From NCBI GenBank assembly GCA_016787755.1, contig JAEUUA010000023.1, positions 1 through 64,000 of the forward strand: a stretch of DNA of 64,000 bases. Direction: 5' to 3'. The DNA is from Cyclobacteriaceae bacterium (GTDB taxonomy: Bacteria > Bacteroidota > Bacteroidia > Cytophagales > Cyclobacteriaceae). Under the pieces are notes generated by a model. It saw nothing but the letters and a program-made list of their open reading frames with translations, ran no database searches and had not been told where the DNA came from. Position numbers and translations under genes: made by a program. Positions 25,413 through 34,895 of the stretch are shown here, one piece after another. The first letter of the stretch is position 1. The number at the start of each line of letters is the position of its first letter.

Positions 25413-27570
25413 CAACGATCAAATCGTTCGCTGCCTTCACGAAGTTGCTTTTGCTATTAAGCACGAATATTCTACTGATGACCTGCACCATGTAGAAGCA
25501 AATCAACGAACGTATTCGGACGTTGATTTTCCGGAATTTAAGCGCGACTTGATAGAAGCCGGTAATAAAATGCGGATTCTATTCATGGAATATCATCTTG
25601 ATGATGATGCATTCCTGGAATTTTTACAATCTCAAAAATTGCCGGTATTGGCATTTACACAGGATGGAACTTTAAAGCCTGTTCTGCTTTCGTATGCAAA
25701 GAAAAATATTTCGATAACAAGTATTGATGAAACCACTGATTTCAAATCAGTAGCTTCATCCTTGTCAGAGTTGACTCTGTTAAAAAATAAAAACAACGAA
25801 ATAGAGTTCTTTGCCATATTCGCTTATGAAAGTCCTATAAGCATGGATGCTGGGGAAGGCGAAGAATTAAATCCTGTTAAACGACTCTTAAAGTTACTTC
25901 GCACCGAGAAGAAAGAGATTCTTTACATCTCCTTTTATGCTCTTCTTATTGGATTAATCAGTTTAGTAATTCCTTTAGGTATACAAACCACGGTTGAATT
26001 AATTTCAGGAGGGGTATTTTTCAGTTCGGTCTATTTACTCATAGGCCTGGTTATATTAGGAGTGCTGTTGAGTGGTGGTTTGCAAGTGATTCAAATCACC
26101 TTGGTGGAATTTTTACAACGAAGAATTTTTACAAAGGCCTCCCTTGAGTTCGCTTTTCGCATTCCGCGTATTCGTGCCGAATCCATTCAACAAAATTATG
26201 CTCCGGAATTAATTAACCGTTTCTTCGATGTAATCACCATTCAAAAAGGATTACCTAAATTATTGATCGATCTTTCCTCGGCTGGTATTCAAATTTTATT
26301 CGGGTTACTGCTTATTTCCTTGTATCACCCATTCTTTATTTTCTTTGGCGTGATTCTGGTCACGACCCTAGTCATGATTTTTTATATAACCGGTCCAAGA
26401 GGATTAAGTTCATCCATTGCTGAATCCAAATACAAATATAAAGTTGCACATTGGCTGGAAGAGTTGGGAAGAGCGTTGCATTCTTTCAAGCTTGCCGGCA
26501 GCACTGACCTACCCATTCGTAAAACTGATTATAACTTAAATAACTACTTAAAAAATCGTAAAGTTCACTTTCGCGTCTTAGTAACCCAGTTCTCATTCAT
26601 CATTTTATTTAAAGCCCTCATAACTGGGGGCTTACTCATCATGGGAACTTTGCTTGTGGTTGACAGGCAAATCACCCTGGGGCAGTTTGTTGCCTCCGAA
26701 ATTGTGATCATTCTTATCTTAAACGCAGTGGAAAAAATAATCATGTATATGGATGTGGTCTATGATTTACTCACGGCCGTTGATAAAGTAGCCCATGTTA
26801 CTGATCTGCCAATTGAAAAGGTAGGCGGTCTGGATTTTCCATCATCGAGTAAGAAAGGTTTTGAAGTTAGAACCAAAAATCTAACCTATACCTATACTGC
26901 TTCAGGGTATAAAGCTCTAAGCGGGATTGATCTCGAAATAAAGGCCGGTGAAATGGTGTGTATTACCGGGCCTGGCAACTCTGGCAAAACCACCCTCATG
27001 AATATTTTAACCGGTTTATATACAAATTTTGAAGGCGTTGTTACAATCAATAATTATTCCTTACGGGATTTGGATTTAACCCACATGCGTGATCAGGTGG
27101 CAAAAAATATTTCGCAAGAGGATTTATTTGATGGCACGTTGTTGGAAAACATTACGCTTGGCAAAACCACCACAACAGCACACGATGCCCTGGAGGCCTT
27201 AAACGAGGTAGGGTTGCGCGATACAGTATTTTCCTGGCCCAAAGGACTGGAAACGCTGATACTTAGTGGTGGAAAAGGCCTTACAAAAACTATGATTCAT
27301 AAAATTATTTTGGCTCGGTGCCTTGCTAAAAAACCAAAATTACTAGTGCTAAATGATTTCTTTAACCCCTTGGGTAAAATGGACAAAATGGAACTGTTGG
27401 CTGCTATTGCAAAAATACAAGCACACTGCACCATTATTATTGTTTCAAAAGATCCTTCTATCATGAGTGCCTGTGATCGTGTGATTGTGATGGACGATGG
27501 AGTCATTCGCACACAGGGAACTATGCAAGAGTTAGTATCAAAAGAATTAATAAAAGATTTAATCAATTAA
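25405..27570 (+). CDS. ABC exporter (HlyB-like architecture) with degenerate ATPase domain
   Basis: 721 residues: an N-terminal domain of about 155 residues without a catalytic Cys, possibly a dead C39-like domain as in HlyB; a six-helix membrane domain (about 170-455); and a nucleotide-binding domain (about 485-721). Walker A is intact (GPGNSGKT, 522-529), and Gln571 fits the Q loop. Aligned without gaps to ordinary exporters, the signature LSGGQ is replaced by LTKTM (626-630), the Walker B Asp is Asn650, the catalytic Glu is Asp651 and the H-loop His is Lys682. It probably binds ATP but hydrolyses it poorly or not at all alone. It lies between TetR and HlyD genes. Confidence 0.88.
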   Translation: MLNNDQIVRCLHEVAFAIKHEYSTDDLHHVEANQRTYSDVDFPEFKRDLIEAGNKMRILFMEYHLDDDAFLEFLQSQKLPVLAFTQDGTLKPVLLSYAKKNISITSIDETTDFKSVASSLSELTLLKNKNNEIEFFAIFAYESPISMDAGEGEELNPVKRLLKLLRTEKKEILYISFYALLIGLISLVIPLGIQTTVELISGGVFFSSVYLLIGLVILGVLLSGGLQVIQITLVEFLQRRIFTKASLEFAFRIPRIRAESIQQNYAPELINRFFDVITIQKGLPKLLIDLSSAGIQILFGLLLISLYHPFFIFFGVILVTTLVMIFYITGPRGLSSSIAESKYKYKVAHWLEELGRALHSFKLAGSTDLPIRKTDYNLNNYLKNRKVHFRVLVTQFSFIILFKALITGGLLIMGTLLVVDRQITLGQFVASEIVIILILNAVEKIIMYMDVVYDLLTAVDKVAHVTDLPIEKVGGLDFPSSSKKGFEVRTKNLTYTYTASGYKALSGIDLEIKAGEMVCITGPGNSGKTTLMNILTGLYTNFEGVVTINNYSLRDLDLTHMRDQVAKNISQEDLFDGTLLENITLGKTTTTAHDALEALNEVGLRDTVFSWPKGLETLILSGGKGLTKTMIHKIILARCLAKKPKLLVLNDFFNPLGKMDKMELLAAIAKIQAHCTIIIVSKDPSIMSACDRVIVMDDGVIRTQGTMQELVSKELIKDLIN

Positions 27571-27573
27571 ATC

Positions 27574-28863
27574 ATGTTAAAAAATTCTTCCCATTCTGTA
27601 GAAAAAATGATGTCGCAAGACCGGCTCTACTCACTCCGCTCTTTAAACACCCCAATGGCTGGTAAAATACTGGCGGGTTGGCTCATGGGTATTGGCATTA
27701 TATTTCTAATCGTTTTGTTTTTACCATGGCAACAAAACATCCGTGGCAACGGGAAAGTTACTGCACTATCTCCCGGTAATAGACCGCAAACTGTTGAAAC
27801 AATTATTGCCGGGCGAATTCAAAATTGGAAAATCAATGAGGGGCAGTTTGTAAAAAAAGGAGACACAATTGCTGTCATTAGTGAGGTAAAAGAAAAATAT
27901 TTCGACCCCATGTTTTTAGTTCGCTTGCGCGAAGTGATTAGCTCAAAGCAAAATAGTTTAAAGTCAAAGGATCTGAAAGCTCAGGCGTTGAGGCGTCAGA
28001 TATCAGCGCTTGAAGATGGTATGCGCACTAAAGTAAATCAGGCTAAAGCAAAGTTAGAGGCAGAACGCATTCGTTTTGCCAACGCAAAAAATCAGTTTGA
28101 ACGGAACAAAAGGCTTTTTGAAGCGGGCAACATTCCACTCACTAAGTATCAGGATTTCGATTACAAATATCAGGGTGCCGAAGCTGATTTTGTGAATGCC
28201 GAAATAGAAATAGAGCGTGTTCAGGCAGAGTATTTAGACAAAATTAACAAAGCCGAATCGGACCTTAACAACACGCTCTCCGATCAATTTGAAACAGTAG
28301 CTGATTTAGCCAAACTAGGGAATGAACTTGTAAATATGGAAATCCGCAGTCAACAGTATTTTATTCTGGCCCCTCAAAGTGGCTATGTGGTAAAGGCAAC
28401 GCAGGCTGGTATTGGTGAAACCATAAAAGAAGGTGAGCCAATTTGCACCATCATGCCAGCATCGGATGATGTGGCCGTGGAGATGCACATAAAGGCTATG
28501 GATGTTCCACTAATAAGTATTGGAAGAAAGGTACGGATTGAGTTTGATGGATTTCCAGCCTTACAATTTAGCGGTTGGCCAAGTGTTTCAGTGGGTTCGT
28601 TTGGCGGAATTGTAAAGGTAATTGACTATGTAAATTCTAAACCTGGTGAATTTAGGGTATTGGTTATACCCGATCGCAACGATCAGCCCTGGCCCAAGCA
28701 GATACGCAACGGTTCTGGTACTCATGGTTGGGTGATGTTAGATGACGTTCCTGTGTGGTATGAAATCTGGCGACAGCTAAACGGGTTCCCTCCAAGCTTG
28801 TATGAAGAGCCAATGGATAGTAAAGGCGATGGAAAAAATAACAAGACCGAAGCTAAACTCTAG
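27574..28863 (+). CDS. HlyD-family periplasmic adaptor protein
   Basis: 429 residues. A short cytoplasmic N-terminus, one membrane helix (about 31-52), a biotinyl-lipoyl-like half (IIAGRIQNWKINEGQFVKKGDTIAVI), a long coiled coil (about 110-235) and the returning half-motif (ILAPQSGYVVKATQAGIGETIKEGEPI) define a membrane-fusion protein. It would bridge the ABC transporter encoded 3 bp upstream to the TolC-like channel encoded 5 bp downstream. Confidence 0.92.
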   Translation: MLKNSSHSVEKMMSQDRLYSLRSLNTPMAGKILAGWLMGIGIIFLIVLFLPWQQNIRGNGKVTALSPGNRPQTVETIIAGRIQNWKINEGQFVKKGDTIAVISEVKEKYFDPMFLVRLREVISSKQNSLKSKDLKAQALRRQISALEDGMRTKVNQAKAKLEAERIRFANAKNQFERNKRLFEAGNIPLTKYQDFDYKYQGAEADFVNAEIEIERVQAEYLDKINKAESDLNNTLSDQFETVADLAKLGNELVNMEIRSQQYFILAPQSGYVVKATQAGIGETIKEGEPICTIMPASDDVAVEMHIKAMDVPLISIGRKVRIEFDGFPALQFSGWPSVSVGSFGGIVKVIDYVNSKPGEFRVLVIPDRNDQPWPKQIRNGSGTHGWVMLDDVPVWYEIWRQLNGFPPSLYEEPMDSKGDGKNNKTEAKL

Positions 28864-28868
28864 GCAAA

Positions 28869-30338
28869 ATGAGAATCCTAAAAAAAATAGCCAGTGCACT
28901 TGTACTTATTTTTCAATCCCAACTCTGCGTTTCGCAGGGAGCTTTAGATACACTTTTTGTATTGCCCGATAGTGTAACTGCCTTTAGCATAGAAAATCTA
29001 TATGCCTCTATGTTAGAATATCATCCTGTTGTAAAGCAAACCAGGTTGCTTAGTGAAATGGCCAAACAAGAGGTGCGTTTGGCACGAGGTGCATTTGATC
29101 CTAAACTGGAAAGTCGGCTAAACCTAAAAGAATTTGACAACAAAGAATATTATAACAAGTGGATAGCATCGTTTACTGTTCCGATTTGGTTCCCAATTGA
29201 TCCTAAAATCGGAATTGAAAGAAATTCGGGGGTGTATTTGGATGATGAAAATTCCTTTCCTGCAGGGGATAACAACAAACAATTATTTACAGGCATATCG
29301 CTGCCTTTAGGCCGGGGCTTGTTTACTGACGAACGAAGAGCAGCGGTACAACAAGCTAATCTGTTTACCCAGCTGGCCCAGGCAGAACAAATAAAATTAA
29401 TCAATAAAATTTTGCTGGAAGCCGCCAAAGATTATTGGCAATGGTATTACGCATATTACAACTATCGACTAATGAATCTGAATACAGCAATTGCCCAGGA
29501 AATTTTTAACCGGGTTAAATTGAATGCTGAATTTGGTGAAGCCTCGGCAATGGATACGATACAGGCTAAAATAACCTACCAACAGCGATTGGTTGAACAG
29601 CAAGAAGCCTACTTAGAGTTTGTAAATACGGGATTAAAAATTTCTACTTATCTGTGGGATGAATCCTTAAATCCCTTGCAACTATCCGGTAATGTTGCAC
29701 CGGTATTAGTCCAGACTGACGGTGAACTGCTTGCCCTTACAACGCTTGAGGAACTTACTCAACAAGCAAGGGAAAATCATCCTGAGTTAACAAAACTGAG
29801 TGTTAAACTAAATCAATTGGAAGTAGATCGAAAACTTGCGACCGAATATTTAAAACCTAAGCTTGATTTGAGTTATAACTTTCTTAACCAACCTATTCAG
29901 CCTTCCGGTGAATTTCAATCCTTTACCTTTTTAAATGATTATAAATTCGGGCTTGATTTTGCTATGCCAATTTTGATCAGAAAGGAACGATCGAAGTTAG
30001 CTCAAACAAAAATTAAAATCCGGGAAACAGAATATGCTAGAACACAATCAGAACGGGAAATAATAAATCAGGTAAATATGATTCATAATCAATTGGTGAA
30101 TACCAACGGCATCTTGATTCAACAAAACAGTGTAGCTCTGAACTACCAGCGATTACTAAATGCCGAACTCATCAATCTTGAAAATGGAGAGAGCGATTTG
30201 TTTAAAATTAATGTGCAACAGGAAAAACTTATTCAGTCACAATCCAAGCTATTAAAACTGAAAGCTGAGTATGAAAAAATGAAGGCAACTATTTATTGGG
30301 CTGCCGGAGTCCGCAATTTGAATTTCACTATAAACTAA
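28869..30338 (+). CDS. TolC-family outer-membrane channel
   Basis: 489 residues with a signal peptide ending near CVSQG. Two OEP repeats are visible, each with long helices (MLEYHPVVKQTRLL..., ELTQQARENHPELTKLSVKLNQLE) and strand segments such as SRLNLKEFDNKEYYNK. It completes a tripartite envelope-spanning exporter with the ABC and HlyD genes. It ends 4 bp into the convergent amine-oxidase gene, with no terminator between them. Confidence 0.9.
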   Translation: MRILKKIASALVLIFQSQLCVSQGALDTLFVLPDSVTAFSIENLYASMLEYHPVVKQTRLLSEMAKQEVRLARGAFDPKLESRLNLKEFDNKEYYNKWIASFTVPIWFPIDPKIGIERNSGVYLDDENSFPAGDNNKQLFTGISLPLGRGLFTDERRAAVQQANLFTQLAQAEQIKLINKILLEAAKDYWQWYYAYYNYRLMNLNTAIAQEIFNRVKLNAEFGEASAMDTIQAKITYQQRLVEQQEAYLEFVNTGLKISTYLWDESLNPLQLSGNVAPVLVQTDGELLALTTLEELTQQARENHPELTKLSVKLNQLEVDRKLATEYLKPKLDLSYNFLNQPIQPSGEFQSFTFLNDYKFGLDFAMPILIRKERSKLAQTKIKIRETEYARTQSEREIINQVNMIHNQLVNTNGILIQQNSVALNYQRLLNAELINLENGESDLFKINVQQEKLIQSQSKLLKLKAEYEKMKATIYWAAGVRNLNFTIN

Positions 30339-31774
30339 CCCGAAATAATTGAAGTAACTAATTCCTCCACTACACGCTCAGCAGAATTTAATGCGCCATT
30401 AATGGTACCAGCATCGCCTTTCACATCGGTGGCTTCACCCGCAAAAAATATTTTGTCGTTAATAGGTGCGGCCAGATCAACACGATCATTAACCGTTGCG
30501 CCAGGTTTTAAATACGAAAATCCACCTTTAAAAAATTCATCTTTGCCCCAGTCCGCTAAAAACCAAACTCGCGGCCCCTCCGAGCCATCACTATTAATCA
30601 CCTTTCTAATATATAAAGAAGCCTTGCCATCATAGATTGCATCCAACTCAGCAAGAATGGAATCAATCATGTTTTCGCCTTGTACAGAAAGTTGTTGTGC
30701 TTTTGGTCCGTTCACTGTTATAGAAAGAGTTCTGTAAAATTCACTCCTCCCCACACCAATATTTAGGTAAGAAGGCCCTTGACTACCACCCCAAATAAAA
30801 CCCGATCCATCGCCCCAAAAATTTCTTTTGAAATCAACGACAACCCGAATGGAATGATCGAAGCCGATTTTATTGATTGATGAAGTCTTGGCTGCTGGTA
30901 ATCCGGGACTAAATGTAATACCTCCCGTTTTTAAAACACCCAGCGAAGTTGTAACAATTACCTTATCTGCTTCAATCTGTGTTCCTTCTTTATCCGTAAT
31001 AATAATTTTTGTTCCTCCGTAATTGATAGATTTTACAACACTATTAAGGCGAACCTTCGGAACAATCGTGCTAAACCGCGAAACAAGAATATCCTGAAGG
31101 GGATTGGTCTTTATAATAAAAGCCTTGTTATCGTGTTCAAGCAATCCAAGCGCTTCTGAAACTCCTTTCGCTCCAACTGTGTCACTGGAAGATCCATAAT
31201 AATTTCCTGCCAGTGAATTAAGTAACGCATCAGCCCGTGTGCTTACACCTGCAGCCTGCTTCATCGAAACATCACCGCCAGCATAGGTAGGCAATCCTGC
31301 TAGAAAATTTTTCACCGCATTAAAATCAGCATCACCACTCCAATCCATTGCCGGTTTAGCCATGCTATCTAAAATAAATTGCTCGGTCGATTCGGTCGCA
31401 AGATCTATTCTGGTAAGGCTATAATTCTTAATCATGTCACCGAAAATAGAGTCAGTTCCATACACTAGCTCAGCGCCCAACTCCACAGGAAAGTCTGCTG
31501 CTGTTTGAACTAAAATTTCTTTTTGATTGCGCAATGACCGAACTCTGCCACCTATTTGATTGCCTGCCTCCAGCACAATTACCTTTACTCCTTTTGAATT
31601 GAGAATATCAGCTGCAAATAATCCAGCTGCGCCTGCGCCAATTATCACAACTGTCCCGTCATATTTTATTTCTGGGCCTGGATCATCTCCTTTACACGAG
31701 GTTAATAACCCTGGCATCCATAAGCCAGCGGAAAGACCTACTCCTAAATTTTTTAATGCTTTTCTACGTTTCAC
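30335..31774 (-). CDS. Secreted flavin-dependent amine oxidase
   Basis: 479 residues, GTG start. The N-terminus combines an RR motif (KRRKALKNLGVG) and a lipobox (LLTSC, Cys27), so it may leave by Tat and be lipidated. The FAD-binding loop VVIIGAGAAGLFAAD is at about 43-55, followed by EAGNQIGGRVRS (the GG doublet of amine oxidases), and FFAGEATD near the C-terminus closes the FAD site. It belongs to the monoamine oxidase/polyamine oxidase family; the substrate is unknown. Confidence 0.88.
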   Translation of the reverse strand: MKRRKALKNLGVGLSAGLWMPGLLTSCKGDDPGPEIKYDGTVVIIGAGAAGLFAADILNSKGVKVIVLEAGNQIGGRVRSLRNQKEILVQTAADFPVELGAELVYGTDSIFGDMIKNYSLTRIDLATESTEQFILDSMAKPAMDWSGDADFNAVKNFLAGLPTYAGGDVSMKQAAGVSTRADALLNSLAGNYYGSSSDTVGAKGVSEALGLLEHDNKAFIIKTNPLQDILVSRFSTIVPKVRLNSVVKSINYGGTKIIITDKEGTQIEADKVIVTTSLGVLKTGGITFSPGLPAAKTSSINKIGFDHSIRVVVDFKRNFWGDGSGFIWGGSQGPSYLNIGVGRSEFYRTLSITVNGPKAQQLSVQGENMIDSILAELDAIYDGKASLYIRKVINSDGSEGPRVWFLADWGKDEFFKGGFSYLKPGATVNDRVDLAAPINDKIFFAGEATDVKGDAGTINGALNSAERVVEELVTSIISG

Positions 31775-31791
31775 CTAAGAAAGATTTAAGC

Positions 31792-31799
31792 GAAAGATA
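31792..31799 (-). promoter_or_regulatory. -7 element for the amine oxidase gene
   Basis: Minus strand TATCTTTC, seven of eight matches to TAnnTTTG, 17 bases before the GTG start. Confidence 0.4.
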
Positions 31800-31886
31800 A
31801 TTATACCAAGCCGATTGGCGAAACCAAGCCTGAGTTTTACCCTTCTATTAACATATAAATAGTTAATTTGGCAAAAAAGTAAGTCC

Positions 31887-32435
31887 ATGTTCGTTTCTAA
31901 AGAGGCATTACCGATCATAAAGAGAGTGTGTGTTATTGGTCCTGAGTGCACCGGTAAGTCGGAACTGTCTCAGTTTTTAGCGTCACATTACAACACTTGT
32001 TGGGTGCCCGAATATGCGCGTGCCTACCTCGACAAATTAGGCCGCCCTTATCAGGATCATGACCTTATTAAGATTTCGCACGGGCAATTACGCCTTGAAG
32101 ATGAGTGGTTAAGTGACGCTACTGAATTCATGATCTGCGATACCAACCTGATAACTATAAAAATCTGGAGTGAATACAAGTATGGTACATGCAGCGAGGA
32201 AATCCTGAATCTTATAAAGAAGCGGACTTATGATTTATATCTACTCTGTTATATTGATATTCCATGGGTAGCTGATCCGCAGCGAGAACATCCGGATAAG
32301 CGGGAACATTTCTGGCAACTTTATAAAAATGAAGTGATCCAATCAGGAGTACCGTATGTTGAAATAGATGGCGACTGGACAACAAGACAGCAAAAAGCGA
32401 TTGAGGCGATTGATGAGAATTTTTTTAACACATAG
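31887..32435 (+). CDS. NadR-like P-loop nucleoside kinase
   Basis: 182 residues. Walker A is GPECTGKS (18-25), followed by WVPEYARAYLDKLGR and the lid-like DPQREHPDKREHF stretch. This matches the ribosylnicotinamide kinase domain of NadR (AAA_28 type), here without the N-terminal adenylyltransferase domain. The likely role is phosphorylating nicotinamide riboside for NAD salvage; the substrate is inferred from family resemblance. No pnuC transporter lies next to it. Its last codons coincide with the left arm of an intergenic dyad repeat. Confidence 0.82.
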   Translation: MFVSKEALPIIKRVCVIGPECTGKSELSQFLASHYNTCWVPEYARAYLDKLGRPYQDHDLIKISHGQLRLEDEWLSDATEFMICDTNLITIKIWSEYKYGTCSEEILNLIKKRTYDLYLLCYIDIPWVADPQREHPDKREHFWQLYKNEVIQSGVPYVEIDGDWTTRQQKAIEAIDENFFNT

Positions 32436-32600
32436 CCACATAGAAATTTGTCTTGAGCCATAAGCTAAAATCATAAATAAATCATCCATCTCATTGTATT
32501 TCTAAAGTTTGAAGACAAAACTCCGCTTCTAAGACAGGTGTATGAATGAAAAAGTCTTATGCTTCCTATGTGATCTACGTGCCTGTGTGGTTAAATAGAA
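32427..32600. repeat. Intergenic dyad repeat (CACATAG words)
   Basis: The left arm starts TTTAACACATAGCCACATAG, and the reverse complement of the right arm (about 32551-32597) reads TTTAACCACACAGGCACGTA and goes on with CACATAGG. The arms are imperfect inverted repeats about 100 bp apart, flanking AT-rich sequence. The left arm overlaps the last codons and stop of the NadR-like gene. It looks like a short non-coding mobile or REP-like element; no transposase is present. Confidence 0.5.
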
Positions 32601-32603
32601 ATT

Positions 32604-33836
32604 ATGATTAGACCCGATCCCTATGCAGCCATGCGCATTCGCGATTTCAGGTTGTTTATCATCTCGCGACTATTTATCACGCTTGCCATTCAAATACAAG
32701 GTGTTATTGTGGGTTGGCAGATTTATGAACTTACCAAAGATCCTTTGTCGCTTGGCTTAATCGGTTTAGCCGAAGCAATCCCCGCTATTACTGTTTCACT
32801 TTACGCGGGCCATCTCGCTGATACCATCGAACGGAAGAAAATTATTTTAGTGTGCGTTCTTATTCTTGCTTTCTGTTCAATATCCTTGCTCTACTTTACC
32901 ACTTCGTTAGGCAACTTCTTATTGCAAAACACAGCGTTCCCTATTTTTGTGGTAATCTTTGTGAGTGGTATTGCACGCGGGTTTCTCTCGCCTGCAAATT
33001 TCTCATTCATGCCTCAACTCATCAATCGATCTCTCTTTCAAAATGCAATTACCTGGAACAGCACCACCTGGGAAACTGCAGCGGTAGGAGGACCCATGAT
33101 TGGCGGACTGGTGTATGGCTTCTTTGGCATTACAGCAGCCTACACCGTAGATGCTGTATTGGTTATCGCTGCGTTAGCTTGTTATTTCTACATCCCTACG
33201 CGGCCGCTACCTCCCATCTCAGAAGAGCAAGGCATGATTGAAAAAATCAGATCAGGTATTAAGTTCGTGTTTAAGAATCAAATTATTCTAAGTGCCATTA
33301 CGCTAGACATGTTTGCCGTGTTGTTTGGAGGTGCCGTAGCGCTCTTACCTATCTTTGCCGATGAAATTCTTCATACCAATCAAATCGGTCTTGGGTTTCT
33401 GCGTTCGGCCCCGGCTATCGGAGCGTTGGCGATGGCTGTTTATATTACGCACCATCCCATCAAAAAAAATATTGGTAAAGTGTTGTTGTGGTGCATTGCC
33501 GGGTTTGGTTTCTGCATGATAGGATTTAGTTTGTCCACCAGTTTCTGGCTTTCACTGAGTTTATTAATAGTAAGCGGAATGTTTGATTGTATTAGCGTGA
33601 TTGTGCGGGGCACATTAATTCATACACTCACCCCCGAAAACATGAAAGGCCGGGTCTCAGCCGTCAATAGCATTTTTGTTGGCTCCTCCAATGAAATAGG
33701 AATGCTGGAATCAGGCGTGGCTGCGAAGTTGATGGGCGTAGTACCATCTGTAATTTTTGGTGGCTGTATGACTATTGCCGTTGTTGCTACCACTGCCTGG
33801 AAGGCAACTAAGTTGAGGTTGTTGGATCGGGTTTAA
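32604..33836 (+). CDS. Major facilitator superfamily transporter
   Basis: 410 residues with about 12 membrane helices. LYAGHLADTIERKK fits the MFS motif A loop between helices 2 and 3, and the central basic loop starts with PTRPLPPISEEQG. The sequence resembles the MFS_3/enterobactin-exporter-like group. The substrate cannot be told from sequence. It stands alone between the dyad repeat and a convergent DUF4386 gene. Confidence 0.9.
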   Translation: MIRPDPYAAMRIRDFRLFIISRLFITLAIQIQGVIVGWQIYELTKDPLSLGLIGLAEAIPAITVSLYAGHLADTIERKKIILVCVLILAFCSISLLYFTTSLGNFLLQNTAFPIFVVIFVSGIARGFLSPANFSFMPQLINRSLFQNAITWNSTTWETAAVGGPMIGGLVYGFFGITAAYTVDAVLVIAALACYFYIPTRPLPPISEEQGMIEKIRSGIKFVFKNQIILSAITLDMFAVLFGGAVALLPIFADEILHTNQIGLGFLRSAPAIGALAMAVYITHHPIKKNIGKVLLWCIAGFGFCMIGFSLSTSFWLSLSLLIVSGMFDCISVIVRGTLIHTLTPENMKGRVSAVNSIFVGSSNEIGMLESGVAAKLMGVVPSVIFGGCMTIAVVATTAWKATKLRLLDRV

Positions 33837-33936
33837 CCGCTCTATCTAAAATTAGATAATAAAAAGAGTAGAACAGGCCAGACTCCAAAATATAGCATAG
33901 CGGCTTTAAAAACAAGGTGTGCATAAAAACGGAATG

Positions 33937-34671
33937 TTAATTTAAGTTTTCCATCACTCTCCTGTCCCAAAGCGGAACGTTCACACCTTTTATTAACAAC
34001 CAAAGGCAAAACGAGAGTTCAGCAACAAAACAAGGCACCATGATATACGGGAATAAGGTAGAAGCAAAATTTGGAGCGATTAGCAACGAAAAACTATTTA
34101 CAAGGTAAAACACACCCGCTACTTGCATCAGTACTCCAATTGCCTTGGGCCAGAAACCGGATTTAATAATTAAACGTCCTTCAATCAAACATACAAATCC
34201 AAAAAATATAAGTCCAATACCAAAGCCATAGTCATGCAACCTGATGGAAAGATAGGATAAGGTCTGAAGTTGTTTGGGGTCAAATGCGGTTAAGTATTCC
34301 GCATCTCCTAAAAAAAATAATGCTAACACAAGATTTAACTTGTTGGCAACTAACACGGCTGTTTGAATAAGATTAAAGAGCAAATTAAGTAAAGCAAGAT
34401 TCTTATTGACAGGTTTTAACAATACATAAAAAATAAACATTAATGGTAGATCGCACACCTGCATAATTAAATCGACCGAAATGCCAATACGCCAAAGTAA
34501 TTGCGATCCTAAGATATTATTGGCAGTTGCTGCTGCGTCACCTGATACAATGAGACTGTTTCTCACAAACATTTCTCCAAACAAACCCGCGACTATTATG
34601 ATGAGATACAAGACTCCGCCAGTACGAGCGTATGTATTTGGCGAAAATTGAGAGGTTCTTAGGTTAGTCAT
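33937..34671 (-). CDS. DUF4386 integral membrane protein
   Basis: 244 residues with about six or seven membrane helices. The start (ARTGGVLYLIIIVAGLFGEMFVR) and LLWRIGISVDLIMQVCDLPLMF match DUF4386, a membrane family of unknown function common in Bacteroidota and Firmicutes. There is no catalytic motif to report. The gene is monocistronic, with 224 bp of AT-rich sequence upstream. Confidence 0.85.
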   Translation of the reverse strand: MTNLRTSQFSPNTYARTGGVLYLIIIVAGLFGEMFVRNSLIVSGDAAATANNILGSQLLWRIGISVDLIMQVCDLPLMFIFYVLLKPVNKNLALLNLLFNLIQTAVLVANKLNLVLALFFLGDAEYLTAFDPKQLQTLSYLSIRLHDYGFGIGLIFFGFVCLIEGRLIIKSGFWPKAIGVLMQVAGVFYLVNSFSLLIAPNFASTLFPYIMVPCFVAELSFCLWLLIKGVNVPLWDRRVMENLN

Positions 34672-34895
34672 TCTCGTGTGAATTTATATCCATGACGAAT
34701 TTGAGATGTACTTGTTACACGTAAAGTTCGCTAGAATTGTAATTATCATTAATAAATAGCGGAGTTGGTGATGTAGATTGTTTAATAACCTTTAGTGGCC
34801 ATATAAACCTTATACTGTTGCGATTATTGGGATAAATGAAACTAAGTTGAAGGTGCCGAATAAACTGAGAAAAGTTTTCTAAGCAGTAACCAAAT

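Noticed and set aside
34672-34895. Hidden small gene or ncRNA upstream of the DUF4386 gene
   Set aside because: AT-rich with no convincing start, promoter match or stable hairpin by eye.
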